DNA from: Burkholderia anthina
GTDB taxonomy: Bacteria > Pseudomonadota > Gammaproteobacteria > Burkholderiales > Burkholderiaceae
Direction of reading: 5' to 3'
Assembly (NCBI RefSeq): GCF_001547525.1
Contig: NZ_LNJP01000003.1
Coordinates: 1,178,001 to 1,242,000, forward strand
DNA: 64,000 nucleotides
A program made the translations under genes and the position numbers. The notes under the pieces are model-generated. The model saw nothing but the letters and a program-made list of their open reading frames with translations, did no database searches and was not told where the DNA came from. Below are positions 48,366 to 56,814 of this stretch, one piece after another (within the stretch, counting starts at the first letter, position 1; every line of letters starts with the position of its first letter).

Positions 48366-49145
48366 ATGCGCACGCCGATGCCCAACACTTCTTCCCGTCG
48401 CACCAGAACACCGTCGCCGGCCGTCTCGAACGGGCACGCGCCGTCGAGCCCCGAGGTTCGCGAGCCGCGGGGCGCGCGCCGCAAGCGCGAGACGCGCGCG
48501 CGCTTGCTGGATGCCGCCTTTGTACTCATGGCGCAAAAGGGGATGGAAGGCGTCGCGATCAATGAAATTACGGAAGCCGCGGACGTGGGCTTCGGGTCGT
48601 TCTATAACCACTTCGAATCGAAAGAAGCGATTCATGCCGCGGTTCTGGAAATCGTGTTCGAGGAGTTCGCGGATACCCTGGACCGCATCGCAGGCAGCCT
48701 CACCGACCCGGCCGAGATCATTTCCGTGTCGCTGCGCCATACATTGCTGCGAGCCAGAAGCGAGCCGGTCTGGGGACAATTTCTCCTGCGCGAAGGGTTG
48801 TCCATGCGAGCGCTCAGCCGCGGCCTCGGACCGCGGTTGTTGAGGGATATTCAGAAAGGCATCCTCGCGGGAAGATTCTCGGCAAGCGACCCGCTGATGA
48901 GCGTGATTACGGTCGGGGGCGCGGTACTGACCGCCATTGCGATCGAGCTCCGATTCGATGCGGACGAGAAGCCGGTTACCGACATGTTGAACATGATCGG
49001 GTACAGTCAGAACGGCTTTGCCGAGCGTGCAGCTTCATCCCTTTTGCAGACGTTGGGTGTGCCGCGAACTGAAGCGACAGAGATTGCGAATCGCCCGTTG
49101 CCGCCCGCTGTGACGTCTGCGCCCGAGGAGTCGCCGGAGCGCTAG
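48366..49145 (+). CDS. TetR-family repressor of the aromatic operon
   Basis: 259 residues. A basic, disordered N-terminal tail of about 40 residues precedes a TetR helix-turn-helix (RARLLDAAFVLMAQKGMEGV, then AADVGFGSFYNHFESKEAI). The ligand-binding helices follow (about 90-215). The gene is divergent from the MhpA-like gene with operator copy B in between. ATG 48378 is an alternative start. The inducer is probably the aromatic substrate or its CoA ester. Confidence 0.86.
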   Translation: MRTPMPNTSSRRTRTPSPAVSNGHAPSSPEVREPRGARRKRETRARLLDAAFVLMAQKGMEGVAINEITEAADVGFGSFYNHFESKEAIHAAVLEIVFEEFADTLDRIAGSLTDPAEIISVSLRHTLLRARSEPVWGQFLLREGLSMRALSRGLGPRLLRDIQKGILAGRFSASDPLMSVITVGGAVLTAIAIELRFDADEKPVTDMLNMIGYSQNGFAERAASSLLQTLGVPRTEATEIANRPLPPAVTSAPEESPER

Positions 49146-49376
49146 CGATCTATCGTTCGTCTGGGATAGGTAGAACCCTGCCGGGTACCTGCGTAGCGCT
49201 GACGGCCGTCGTCACCCTATGCCGGCCGCGCAGCGCGGGGCATGCAGGCTCATGACCTCACCGACGGCAGGGCAGTGGCGGAAGCCTCTTTGATTGTTCG
49301 ACGTTCGTCGGCCCGTCGTGGGCGCTCGGAGAAGATGTCTCGGGTCGCCTTAACGAACCAGGGAACACATCCGGAA
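49146..49376. other. Convergent intergenic gap, nothing recognised
   Basis: 231 bp between the stops of the TetR gene and the MFS exporter gene. I see no gene, repeat or clear terminator in it. Confidence 0.5.
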
Positions 49377-50636
49377 TCAGTCGACCTGCCCGACCGCTGC
49401 CCCCTGCGCCAGCCGTCTTTTGACGCCCACGAACGCCAGGCCGGCCAGCGCGATGGAGCCACCATAGAACAGCAGCGCCGTCACGTCCGTTCCGAGCCGG
49501 GAGAACACGAACCCGACCGCCAGCATGCCCAATCCGAGGCCGGTGCGCTCGGCAACGTACGAGATACCGATCACGCGATCGCGCGACGCGGCCGGCGTCG
49601 ACTGCAGGAGCGAATAGTAGATCGTCTCCGTGGCGGCGTCGAAAATGCCCGCCAGCAAGACGAAGCCCAACATGCCCGGCATGCCACGCACCTCGAAGAC
49701 GCCGAGGAAGCACGCGAAGGTCAGGATCAGCAACGCGATGAAATACGGCTCGAGCGGCTGGTGACGCGATTCGAGACGCTCCAGCAAGCGCGGCGTCACT
49801 GCCGCGGAAACGAGCCGTCCGACACCCCACACAGCCATCAGCCAGCCGTATAGAAACGCGGGCTGATTCGGGTCGAACAGCTGCGACCTGATCGGGAAGC
49901 CGACATTGTGCGTACCCGAGCCGAACGCTTCGACGAAGCGCGCGCCGATCACCAGCATCACGATGACCGACAGATAGCGCGCCGCGCGCGGCAGTGCGCC
50001 GGCCTCGGCCGCAGCGCGCGTCTCCTCGGCCGGTCGATGCCGGCGCGGCATGTTGCCCACCAGCATCAGAAATGCGATGGCGGAGATCGCGAACGTGATC
50101 GAATCGATCAGGAATACGCTCTTGTAGGCCAGGTACTGCGTGATCACCGATGCGAGCAGGCTACCGCCGACCACCGACACCCCATCGGTCGCACTGAGGA
50201 TCGCATTGAAACGATGCCGGCCCTCCTGCCCGACCATTTCCGGCACCTCGGACATGATGGACACCCGGTAGATCCCCTGGAAAAGCCCGATGAAGAACGG
50301 CACGAAATAGATGAGCGACGCGTCGGCGGCACGCGACGACGTGGCCAGCACGCCGATCGCCAGTGCACTGCCCGCTTCCGCGGCGAAGATCAGGGTACGG
50401 CGGGAGAACCGGCTCAGCCGCGGCACCGCGGCGCCGCCCGCGACCGCACCCAGCAGGCGCGACGCCATCGTCAGGCCGAGCAGCGCGGCGGAGCCCGTGA
50501 CCTCCAGCGCGTAGGTCGCCAGAACGATGCTGATCATCGTCGAACTGATGTCCGAGATCGTCTTGAACGACAACCAGACGTACAACTGCGCCAACGAAGA
50601 CGAAGCGCGTTTTTCTAGAACCAGCTCGGATTTCAT
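49377..50636 (-). CDS. MFS exporter (EntS/MFS_3-like) of the beta-amino-acid cluster
   Basis: 419 residues with 12 predicted helices. ISDISSTMISIVLATYALEV in TM1, LSRFSRRTLIFAAEAGSAL after TM2 and the AATETIYYSLLQSTPAASRD loop resemble the EntS branch that exports siderophores and small peptides. It is the last gene of a tight four-gene operon (6 bp after the dioxygenase), so it probably pumps out the product and gives self-protection. Confidence 0.82.
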   Translation of the reverse strand: MKSELVLEKRASSSLAQLYVWLSFKTISDISSTMISIVLATYALEVTGSAALLGLTMASRLLGAVAGGAAVPRLSRFSRRTLIFAAEAGSALAIGVLATSSRAADASLIYFVPFFIGLFQGIYRVSIMSEVPEMVGQEGRHRFNAILSATDGVSVVGGSLLASVITQYLAYKSVFLIDSITFAISAIAFLMLVGNMPRRHRPAEETRAAAEAGALPRAARYLSVIVMLVIGARFVEAFGSGTHNVGFPIRSQLFDPNQPAFLYGWLMAVWGVGRLVSAAVTPRLLERLESRHQPLEPYFIALLILTFACFLGVFEVRGMPGMLGFVLLAGIFDAATETIYYSLLQSTPAASRDRVIGISYVAERTGLGLGMLAVGFVFSRLGTDVTALLFYGGSIALAGLAFVGVKRRLAQGAAVGQVD

Positions 50637-50642
50637 GGCAGC

Positions 50643-51347
50643 TCATCTCGCTGAGGAAAAGGAAATCAGCAACATGTCCCGGAACGCGAGTTCGTCCGGG
50701 TTGGCTTGCTGAACGGCATTGGCACTGTGGTACAGCACGGCATCGTTCACGATCACGGTATCGAGGAAATCCGTCAGCGGCCGTGCGAACAAGGGAACGG
50801 TGGAGACCTTCGACGCGTGGATCTCCGATACGACCGGCCGGATATTGCGACTGTCGATGAAATGCATGAAGACCCATTCCAACCCGTCCTGGTGAATCCC
50901 CGATGTGGTCGGACTGACCTCACCTTGTTCCGCAATGATCCGGAACAGATGGACATCGATCTTGTACTCCCGCCCCGCAACCAGCCGCTCCCCGAGGATG
51001 GCGATGTCGACGTCCAGCAACTGGCGGAGAATCGCACTTTCTATGAAGGAGTCCTCGGCATAGGTCAAGCGATTGACGCCCGGCACGTAGTCCACATCGT
51101 AGGTCGCGGTTGGCTCGAAATTCGTGTTCCGGTCAATTTGCAACGGTTGACCCGGCTTGAAGCGATACAGCAGGAAGCGCCGTTCGCGTCGCGTGTAGCG
51201 CTTATAGTTCTCGTCGACGACAAGGCGCTCCCAGTGGCGCTTGAACGCAACAACCTCGTCGCCATCGCAGCGGATCACGCCGTGGAAGCGTGGTGCATGG
51301 CAATAGCCGTTGCGATTCAACTCGTCAATGACGGTATCGATGGACAT
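50643..51347 (-). CDS. 2-oxoglutarate/Fe(II) dioxygenase, free amino-acid hydroxylase type
   Basis: 234 residues of the 2OG-Fe_Oxy_2 (PF10014) kind. Iron ligands His152 and Asp154 (SGIHQDGLEW) and His207 (VLYHSANAV); 2-oxoglutarate-binding Arg223 (FRDMLLISF). Characterised relatives, such as the L-isoleucine 4-hydroxylase of Bacillus, hydroxylate free L-amino acids. ATG 51347 has GGGAGA upstream. In this operon it could hydroxylate the amino-acid building block or the finished dipeptide. Confidence 0.82.
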   Translation of the reverse strand: MSIDTVIDELNRNGYCHAPRFHGVIRCDGDEVVAFKRHWERLVVDENYKRYTRRERRFLLYRFKPGQPLQIDRNTNFEPTATYDVDYVPGVNRLTYAEDSFIESAILRQLLDVDIAILGERLVAGREYKIDVHLFRIIAEQGEVSPTTSGIHQDGLEWVFMHFIDSRNIRPVVSEIHASKVSTVPLFARPLTDFLDTVIVNDAVLYHSANAVQQANPDELAFRDMLLISFSSAR

Positions 51348-51375
51348 CGTGTCTCCCGTGAGTCGGGCCATTCGT

Positions 51376-52737
51376 TCAGGAAACGATTTCCGGCTCGATA
51401 TCGCGAACGATCCGGTCATAGAGATCGATCGCATGATCGCGCCCATTCACTGCCGCCCAGCCCTTCAGCAGATAATTTTCCTCGATGTCCGCCCGGACCT
51501 CGCTACCGACCGGGCAGGCGACCTTGCATTCGATGATCGCCGGATCGCCGACGACGGAATCGAGCCCGCGGATTCCGTTGAATGTTCCGCTCGCCTCTGG
51601 AAACAGCGCGAACATCGAGTAATGCTGGCGCCCGTCCGCCGCGCGTTCGCAGGCGCTTCGCAAGCGTTCGTGCAGCCCGGAAGCCCGTGTCAGCATCAGC
51701 AGATAGAGCTCGTACGGGTCGAGGCCCGCGATGTCCTTGAGCGCCGCGTTCACATAAAGGCCGCCGAGCCGCGGATTGATCTCGATGACGATCGGGCCGG
51801 TCGGCGACAGACGGAATTCGAGGTGCACGATCGCGTTGCGCAGGCCGATCGCTTCGAGACAATCGATCGCATACCGATTGATCTCGGCAATCGCGGGCGC
51901 CGGAAAGGACACCGGCGGCGAGATCAGCAGGTTTTCCAGCACCGTGCCGCGCTTCTCCGTCAGGATCAGCTTTTCGTTGATCAGCACCGGATAAACCTGA
52001 TCGTCGACGATCACGCATTCGACGCTGCCTTCGACGCCGTCGATGTACTGTTCAAGCAGAATGCTCTTGCCCGGCTCATAGTGAACCGGGGCGCCGTCAC
52101 GGGCGTGGACGTCGTGCGCCATGCCGTAGTAGTCCGAAACCACTGCCTGACCATGTTGCGCGGTGAATCGCTGATAGTGATCGCGCAATTCGTTCCAGTC
52201 GCGACACTTCGCGGTAAAGGCCGAGCCCGCGCCGTAAGGCGGTTTCGCGATCAGCGGATAGCCCACTGTGTCGGCGGCTTCTCGCAATGCGTCGACATCG
52301 CTGCACATTGCGTGTCGAATCGACCGTACCCCCCGTTCCTCCAGCGCCGCACGCATCAGGAATTTGTTGTTGCAGGCGGCGACGGCCGCCGACGGAGAAT
52401 GGACTCGGCCGGTCATCCGGCAAACCTCGGCGACCACCGCGCCCACTTCCCCATAGGCCGACGCCTGCCCCGCATAGCAAAAGACGGCCTTCACGTCATA
52501 GTGCGCGTCCAGATACTCGAGCAATCTCAGCAGCGACTCGACGGAAAGCGAATCGAGCCACCACGTGTCGTCGCGCGCCGCGCGTGCATCGCCGTCCGTC
52601 GGCACGTGCCGGCGCACGACGGCCGTCAGGCACGCGAGACCCATCTTGCGAGCGACCTCGAAGTGATAATCCCGATAGCTGGTCAACGACAGCAAGGAGC
52701 CCTCGATTTGCACAAACAAAACCGCGTCTTGTCGCAT
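51376..52737 (-). CDS. ATP-grasp ligase (amino-acid/dipeptide ligase type)
   Basis: 453 residues. N-terminal Rossmann-like part, then the ATP-grasp fold: YPLIAKPPYGAGSAF (ATP-binding lysine and glycine loop), ILLEQYIDGVEGSVECVIVD, and VIEINPRLGGLYVNAALKDI with the Mg-binding Glu and Asn. The arrangement is that of L-amino-acid ligases (BacD, RizA), which activate a carboxylate as acyl phosphate and join it to an amine. It is 47 bp after the aminomutase gene and 28 bp before the dioxygenase, and would couple the beta-amino acid to a second residue. Start at ATG 52737. Confidence 0.82.
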   Translation of the reverse strand: MRQDAVLFVQIEGSLLSLTSYRDYHFEVARKMGLACLTAVVRRHVPTDGDARAARDDTWWLDSLSVESLLRLLEYLDAHYDVKAVFCYAGQASAYGEVGAVVAEVCRMTGRVHSPSAAVAACNNKFLMRAALEERGVRSIRHAMCSDVDALREAADTVGYPLIAKPPYGAGSAFTAKCRDWNELRDHYQRFTAQHGQAVVSDYYGMAHDVHARDGAPVHYEPGKSILLEQYIDGVEGSVECVIVDDQVYPVLINEKLILTEKRGTVLENLLISPPVSFPAPAIAEINRYAIDCLEAIGLRNAIVHLEFRLSPTGPIVIEINPRLGGLYVNAALKDIAGLDPYELYLLMLTRASGLHERLRSACERAADGRQHYSMFALFPEASGTFNGIRGLDSVVGDPAIIECKVACPVGSEVRADIEENYLLKGWAAVNGRDHAIDLYDRIVRDIEPEIVS

Positions 52738-52784
52738 GTTTTCACCTGGATGAGAAATCAGTCCGCACACCGCTCAGCGCCCGT

Positions 52785-53974
52785 TCAGTTGTCGATCCAG
52801 TCGCACGTTTCGCCCTGCCAGTTGACGAACCGGTAGATGCGTTGTTCGCCGGTTTCTACAAACTGCGGGATGTCGCCCTGGCCTTCGAACAGCGGCACCG
52901 TAAACTTTCCTTTCGCATGAGGCAGCACATACTCGGGCATCGCAACGTTCGAAACGCGCCGCTTCAGTCGGTTCATGATGCGGATGGCGTCGCGGATCGA
53001 GGCCTTGTAGACCGACGCGCCCGGCGAGAACGGCATGAAGTGATACAGGTAGTACGGTTTGACGCCGCGGCGATACAGTTCGATGAAGAGCCGATGCAGC
53101 GTCTCCTCGTCGTCGTTGATGCCGCGCAGGAATGGCATGTTGGAAAATACGATCGGCACCGCCGACCGAATCCGCTTCACTGCGTCCGTGAAGGCCGGAC
53201 TGAGTTCGTCCGGATGGCAAACGTGAACGCCGAATGCGTTCACCCGATGCCGCTCGAGCATTGCGACCAACTGATCGGTGACCCTGTACGGATTGAAGGT
53301 GAGCGATCTGGAGTGAATCCGGATCAGGAGATCGCGTCCGACGTCACGCAGGGCGGACAGATGCTCGTCGAGCTTGGCGTCGGAGAGCATCAACGGGTCG
53401 CCGCCGCTCAGAATAACTTCCTCGATTGCCGGATTCTGCTTGATATAGGCCACGCTTTCGCCGAACGTGTCCCGGCTGGCGTTGGTCTTTTCGCTATTGA
53501 CTTCAAGCGTGCGGAGCGCCTCGAAGCAGAACTGGCAATACGAATTGCACGTGTTGACCATGCGCAAAATGACGCGATTGTCGTACTTGTGCTGACAGAT
53601 CGGCGTCTTCATTTCATGCGCCAGCTCCCAGTTTTCCGATTCGCCATCGTATCCTCCGACGATTTCGTCACTCCAGAACGGAACGACCTGACGCCATAGC
53701 GGATTCCGGACGATGTCGGCGTCGGTGTCGCCCTGCGATTCGCGAATCAAGCGGAGATAATAGGGCGTGATCTGTAGCTTGCGGCCGTTCAGGTTGCTTT
53801 GAATGTGCGAACTCAGTTCGTCGGACCAGCCCCCGCAGGCCTCGCGTAGCGATGCTTCCTCCCGGATGGTGTTCCGTTGCTGCCAGCGCCAGTCGCGCCA
53901 TTCGGCCGACGCGACATCAAAACTCCGATAGTTGTCCGAATATTTTTTTCGCCACCAGAATTTCCAATCAACAT
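52785..53974 (-). CDS. Radical-SAM 2,3-aminomutase homologue (KamA family), apparent 5' frameshift
   Basis: The frame from 52785 up to about 53945 encodes a KamA-family protein: cluster motif C-x3-C-x2-C (MVNTCNSYCQFCFE), EEVILSGGDPLML, VNAFGVHVCHPDE, FLRGINDDEETLHRLF and a PLP-lysine region near PHAKGKF. Upstream homology (ASAEWRDWRWQQRN) continues to a stop with no ATG or GTG. An ATG at 53974 with AGAGGG before it is in another frame; one extra A in the A7 run (53943-53949) joins them into about 396 residues, the usual length. Either a one-base deletion, a read error or transcriptional slippage. The aspartates that hold the lysine side chain in classical enzymes are absent. Confidence 0.78.
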
Positions 53975-54945
53975 TTTACTCAGCCCTCTCTAGACCAACG
54001 AAATGCAATCAACGTATCGTTACGCTCATGAATTCAACACGACCCATGATCCGAGCGCCGGATAGAAAACCATCGACACCACACTCAACCGGAATACGGC
54101 CTATACAACACTGCAAACTGCAAATCCATCAACCCATGAAAGCATCGATCACGGGATATACACAAACTGACACCTGAAATATCCCATCGAGCCATATCGT
54201 CGATATAGTTACGCGATGCAGAAAGCCCAAGCCACAGTACAGCCCAACAAAGAAATATGGACGCAACTCTGCTCAGCCTACTCACAAACATGGAGAGGCA
54301 TCGATTAAATATTTCGCAGAAATTTATTTACTTTCGCTTCAGCATGCGAAAACGACAGTTCCCGCTCCCCGTCCGATCGCGATTCATGCGAGCTATTACG
54401 TCCGTGCAAGATCATTTCGCGCGGCGGCCAAGCCAAAGGAATTTGAAAGATTTCCCGTTCTGGATATAAGCATTCCCGATTCGACGAGTCTCAATCCTAA
54501 GTTAACAAATTTAAGTAGCGCAAGAAGAATTTCACTAGCCATCCATAACAGTCCCTCCCACACGTCTACTTTGCCGGACGCCTCTGTCGTGCTTTCAATT
54601 GGGAAACGCACATACAGCTCGCATTTTTACAATTACCAATCGACATCATTCGATACTCAAGGAATTGCGCACCTCGCAAAAACATCAGGTTTAACGCCCG
54701 CCTAGAAAATAGAATATTCAGCTTCTCCCAAATTTTGAAAATACCCCTCGTCGATGCGGCTTTGAATAAGCCCAATATCGAGCTCATCCGGGCATCATTT
54801 CTTACAATTTGATAGGCAAGTTGCCCACCTTTCTGAATGCGGGTGTGCGGGGATAGGCCGGACGCGTGTCGCAACGCGCCGGAAATGTAGAGACGTCCGT
54901 CCCAAATGAAGAGGAAGTATCCCTGCTGCGCGAGCCCCTTGTGGG

Positions 54946-55076
54946 CTCGCAGAAAAGGTGTCTTGGGGCCCCTATACAGATCAAGGACTTGGACATCTTT
55001 TTTGAGAACACCGCATGCTTCTTGTCTCAGAAAAGATGTCCTTGGCCACGAAAATTCTCAGAAAAGTTGTCCTTCG
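54946..55076. repeat. Cluster of about 20-bp repeats, consensus TCTCAGAAAAGATGTCCTTGG
   Basis: Three direct copies start at 54946, 55025 and 55056 (CTCGCAGAAAAGGTGTCTTG, TCTCAGAAAAGATGTCCTTG, TCTCAGAAAAGTTGTCCTTC). A fourth, inverted copy lies at about 54991-55009 (read on the minus strand: TTCTCAAAAAAGATGTCC). A hairpin GCGAGCCC-CTTGT-GGGCTCGC (54930-54950) runs into the first copy. Arrays like this occur as transposase-binding sites at ends of IS21/Tn7-like elements; no transposase is present, so a remnant end is inferred. Confidence 0.6.
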
Positions 55077-55174
55077 GAATGTCACGCCCCTACCTAGGCG
55101 CCTCGGCGGAATTCGGCGACCGGTAGCACAATGGATGAGCGTTTCAGCGGCCAGCGATGTCGGCACTTCTTGTG

Positions 55175-55192
55175 CTATAAATGTGCATATAG
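55175..55192. promoter_or_regulatory. Candidate antitoxin operator CTATA-N8-TATAG
   Basis: CTATA and TATAG form an inverted repeat over an AT-rich promoter 21-38 bp before the antitoxin start codon, where an Xre-like protein would repress its own gene. Confidence 0.4.
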
Positions 55193-55212
55193 TGTGCGCC
55201 GAGAAAGCTTCC

Positions 55213-55617
55213 ATGAACCCCGGTCTGGCCCGAGATTCAACGCCCCCCCTCGATTTCGATCACTTCCTGGCGTCTTTGAAGGACTCGGAGAGCGCTGCGC
55301 CGATCGTCTCGGCGCGACGCTTCGCGGCCGCCCTGCATATCGATATGCAGACACTCGCACGGCTGGCCCATGTCCATCGCAATACCATCAGTCGTCTTCC
55401 CGGCGCCGAAAGCGTGCAAAAGTATCTTCGAGACGCGCTGCGGGTCATCCGAGCTGCAACCGATATCTCCGGAGATATACGGAGCACGCTGTTTTGGTAT
55501 CGCAATGAACCACTGCCGACCTTTGGCTACAAGACTGCCGAAGAGCTGATATCGGAGGGACGCACTGAAGACTTGCTGCGCTACATCACATCGCTCGAGG
55601 CCAGTGCGTCCGGATAG
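55213..55617 (+). CDS. Xre/MbcA/ParS-type antitoxin (orphan)
   Basis: 134 residues. An N-terminal helical region with an HTH-like stretch (FAAALHIDMQTLARLAHVHR) is followed by the DUF2384 toxin-binding domain (LRVIRAATDISGD ... FWYRNEPLPTFGYKTAEELI). Such antitoxins neutralise RES-domain toxins that destroy NAD. No RES gene lies on either side, so it is an orphan, or its toxin has been lost. A decayed copy of its second half follows immediately. Confidence 0.8.
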   Translation: MNPGLARDSTPPLDFDHFLASLKDSESAAPIVSARRFAAALHIDMQTLARLAHVHRNTISRLPGAESVQKYLRDALRVIRAATDISGDIRSTLFWYRNEPLPTFGYKTAEELISEGRTEDLLRYITSLEASASG

Positions 55618-55620
55618 GGT

Positions 55621-55816
55621 CACCTTCGGGCAGCACTCGGAATTATTCGCGCCACGACCGACATCTCCGGCGACCTGCAGAGCGCGCTCTTCTGGTATCG
55701 CGATGAGCCTTTGCCGGTCTTCGCCTACAAAACTGCGGAACAATTCGTATTCGAAGGACGCATCGATGGACCTACTGCGCTACGTCACATCGCTCGACGC
55801 CGGGGCAGCCGGGTGA
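55621..55816 (+). pseudogene. Decayed tandem duplicate of the antitoxin toxin-binding domain
   Basis: Translation from 55621 gives LRAALGIIRATTDISGDLQS and FWYRDEPLPVFAYKTAEQF, nearly the same as the C-terminal half of the antitoxin just upstream. After FEGRID the match continues in another frame as DLLRYVTSLDAGAAG up to the stop at 55816, so a one-base insertion near 55765 broke it. There is no HTH part and no start signal. It arose by partial tandem duplication of the preceding gene, then drifted. Confidence 0.75.
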
Positions 55817-56079
55817 GGCCATAAGGCACGCATTGCAGGCCACCAGAACTCCAGCTACTCTTGCAATGTACCCGGTCAGGTTCGACGAAAGAAAACAGGG
55901 AGCGGGGCTTATCGGACTGGACGTTGTTCCGCGGTTTGTTCCCGCCCCACCTCTTCACGAGCCCGCTCAACGAGCGCGCATTGTCGTTTCTGCGACATTC
56001 GACTTGAGGGCTCCCAATTCTCACGGGTCGTGGCCGATATTGCGTCAATGAAATATTTCTCGGACGGTGCGGTGCTACG
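55817..56079. other. Intergenic gap, nothing recognised
   Basis: 263 bp between the antitoxin duplicate and the stop of the next, oppositely oriented gene. I see no gene or clear signal. Confidence 0.5.
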
Positions 56080-56688
56080 TCATTGCGGACCGTCAAGTGA
56101 TTTGAACAGCTGATCGAAAGTCGCGTCCAGCTTCTTTCCCGCTGCCGATAGCTCCGTCAATCTCGGTGAATACATGTGAGCGCTGCCGTCGTACGTGTAT
56201 GGTTTTTCGTACGATGACTGATACGCTACATGAATGCGCAGATCGTCGCTCAGAACGGTTGCAAGTTTAGCCTGACAGAGAGCATTTGCATTCTCGCCTA
56301 TTACAAACAACGGGGTTTCCTCACCCGCTTTGAGTACATCATATGGGCGAGGCCAAGCGGTCTTGAAGCACGTATCCGGGAATCCCATATCGCGCTCGAA
56401 TTTTTGCCAAATATCGGGACCAAGTCCAGAATATATACGCCCGTGAATTGTCACGGTCATATCGGTTAGGATCGCGGGTCCGAGGCCTGCGTTATTGAGG
56501 TAGATGCCGGGGAGCTTGTTCGATTTGTCCCACATTGGAACTACCGTCACATACGGGCGATTAGTATTCCACGTATTTTTATTAGCCGCGCTTGCAGCCC
56601 AAAGAGATGTGGCCAGTGAAAAAATCGAGACTGCGATTGCGACAATATCTAATTTAAATGAACTAGCAGAATTATTTTTCGGCATCAC
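56080..56688 (-). CDS. Hypothetical protein with one N-terminal membrane anchor
   Basis: 202 residues (201 if ATG 56685 is used). Residues 11-33 (FKLDIVAIAVSIFSLATSLW and following) form one transmembrane helix; the rest is soluble (RPYVTVVPMWDKSNKLPGIY, NNAGLGPAILTDMTVTIHG). I do not recognise a family with certainty. Similar short anchored proteins of this fold are common near phage and defence genes. It lies between the antitoxin region and the AlbA_2/HNH operon, on the operon's strand. Confidence 0.6.
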   Translation of the reverse strand: MMPKNNSASSFKLDIVAIAVSIFSLATSLWAASAANKNTWNTNRPYVTVVPMWDKSNKLPGIYLNNAGLGPAILTDMTVTIHGRIYSGLGPDIWQKFERDMGFPDTCFKTAWPRPYDVLKAGEETPLFVIGENANALCQAKLATVLSDDLRIHVAYQSSYEKPYTYDGSAHMYSPRLTELSAAGKKLDATFDQLFKSLDGPQ

Positions 56689-56814
56689 CTAACTCGCAAT
56701 GCGAAATATCGCAACATACAGGACATTTCGGCGCATATTTAATGACTTTCAAATGACTGAAATAGACTCCATATCTTCACCATACGAAGCGCAGAGATCC
56801 GGTCATAGCAGGAA

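Larger units (their letters stand above)
53975..55212. other. AT-rich geneless region at the island boundary
   Basis: 1.24 kb whose base composition is far below the 68% GC of the left half of the window. Short open frames exist but have no start signals, codon bias or family motifs, so I call none. The first 100 bp should hold the promoter of the aminomutase operon. The right end contains the repeat cluster at 54946-55076 and the antitoxin promoter. Confidence 0.6.

Noticed and set aside
54566-54874. A 102-codon minus-strand frame in the AT-rich gap
   Set aside because: No ribosome-binding site, no recognisable motif and codon use unlike either flank; AT-rich DNA without coding signs.
54946-55076. 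CRISPR array
   Set aside because: The repeats are few, unevenly spaced and one is inverted, with no unique spacers of constant length and no cas genes.
55108-55180. A tRNA-like string (GGTAGCACAATGGATGAGCG) before the antitoxin
   Set aside because: I could not fold an acceptor stem, anticodon arm or T-arm around it.
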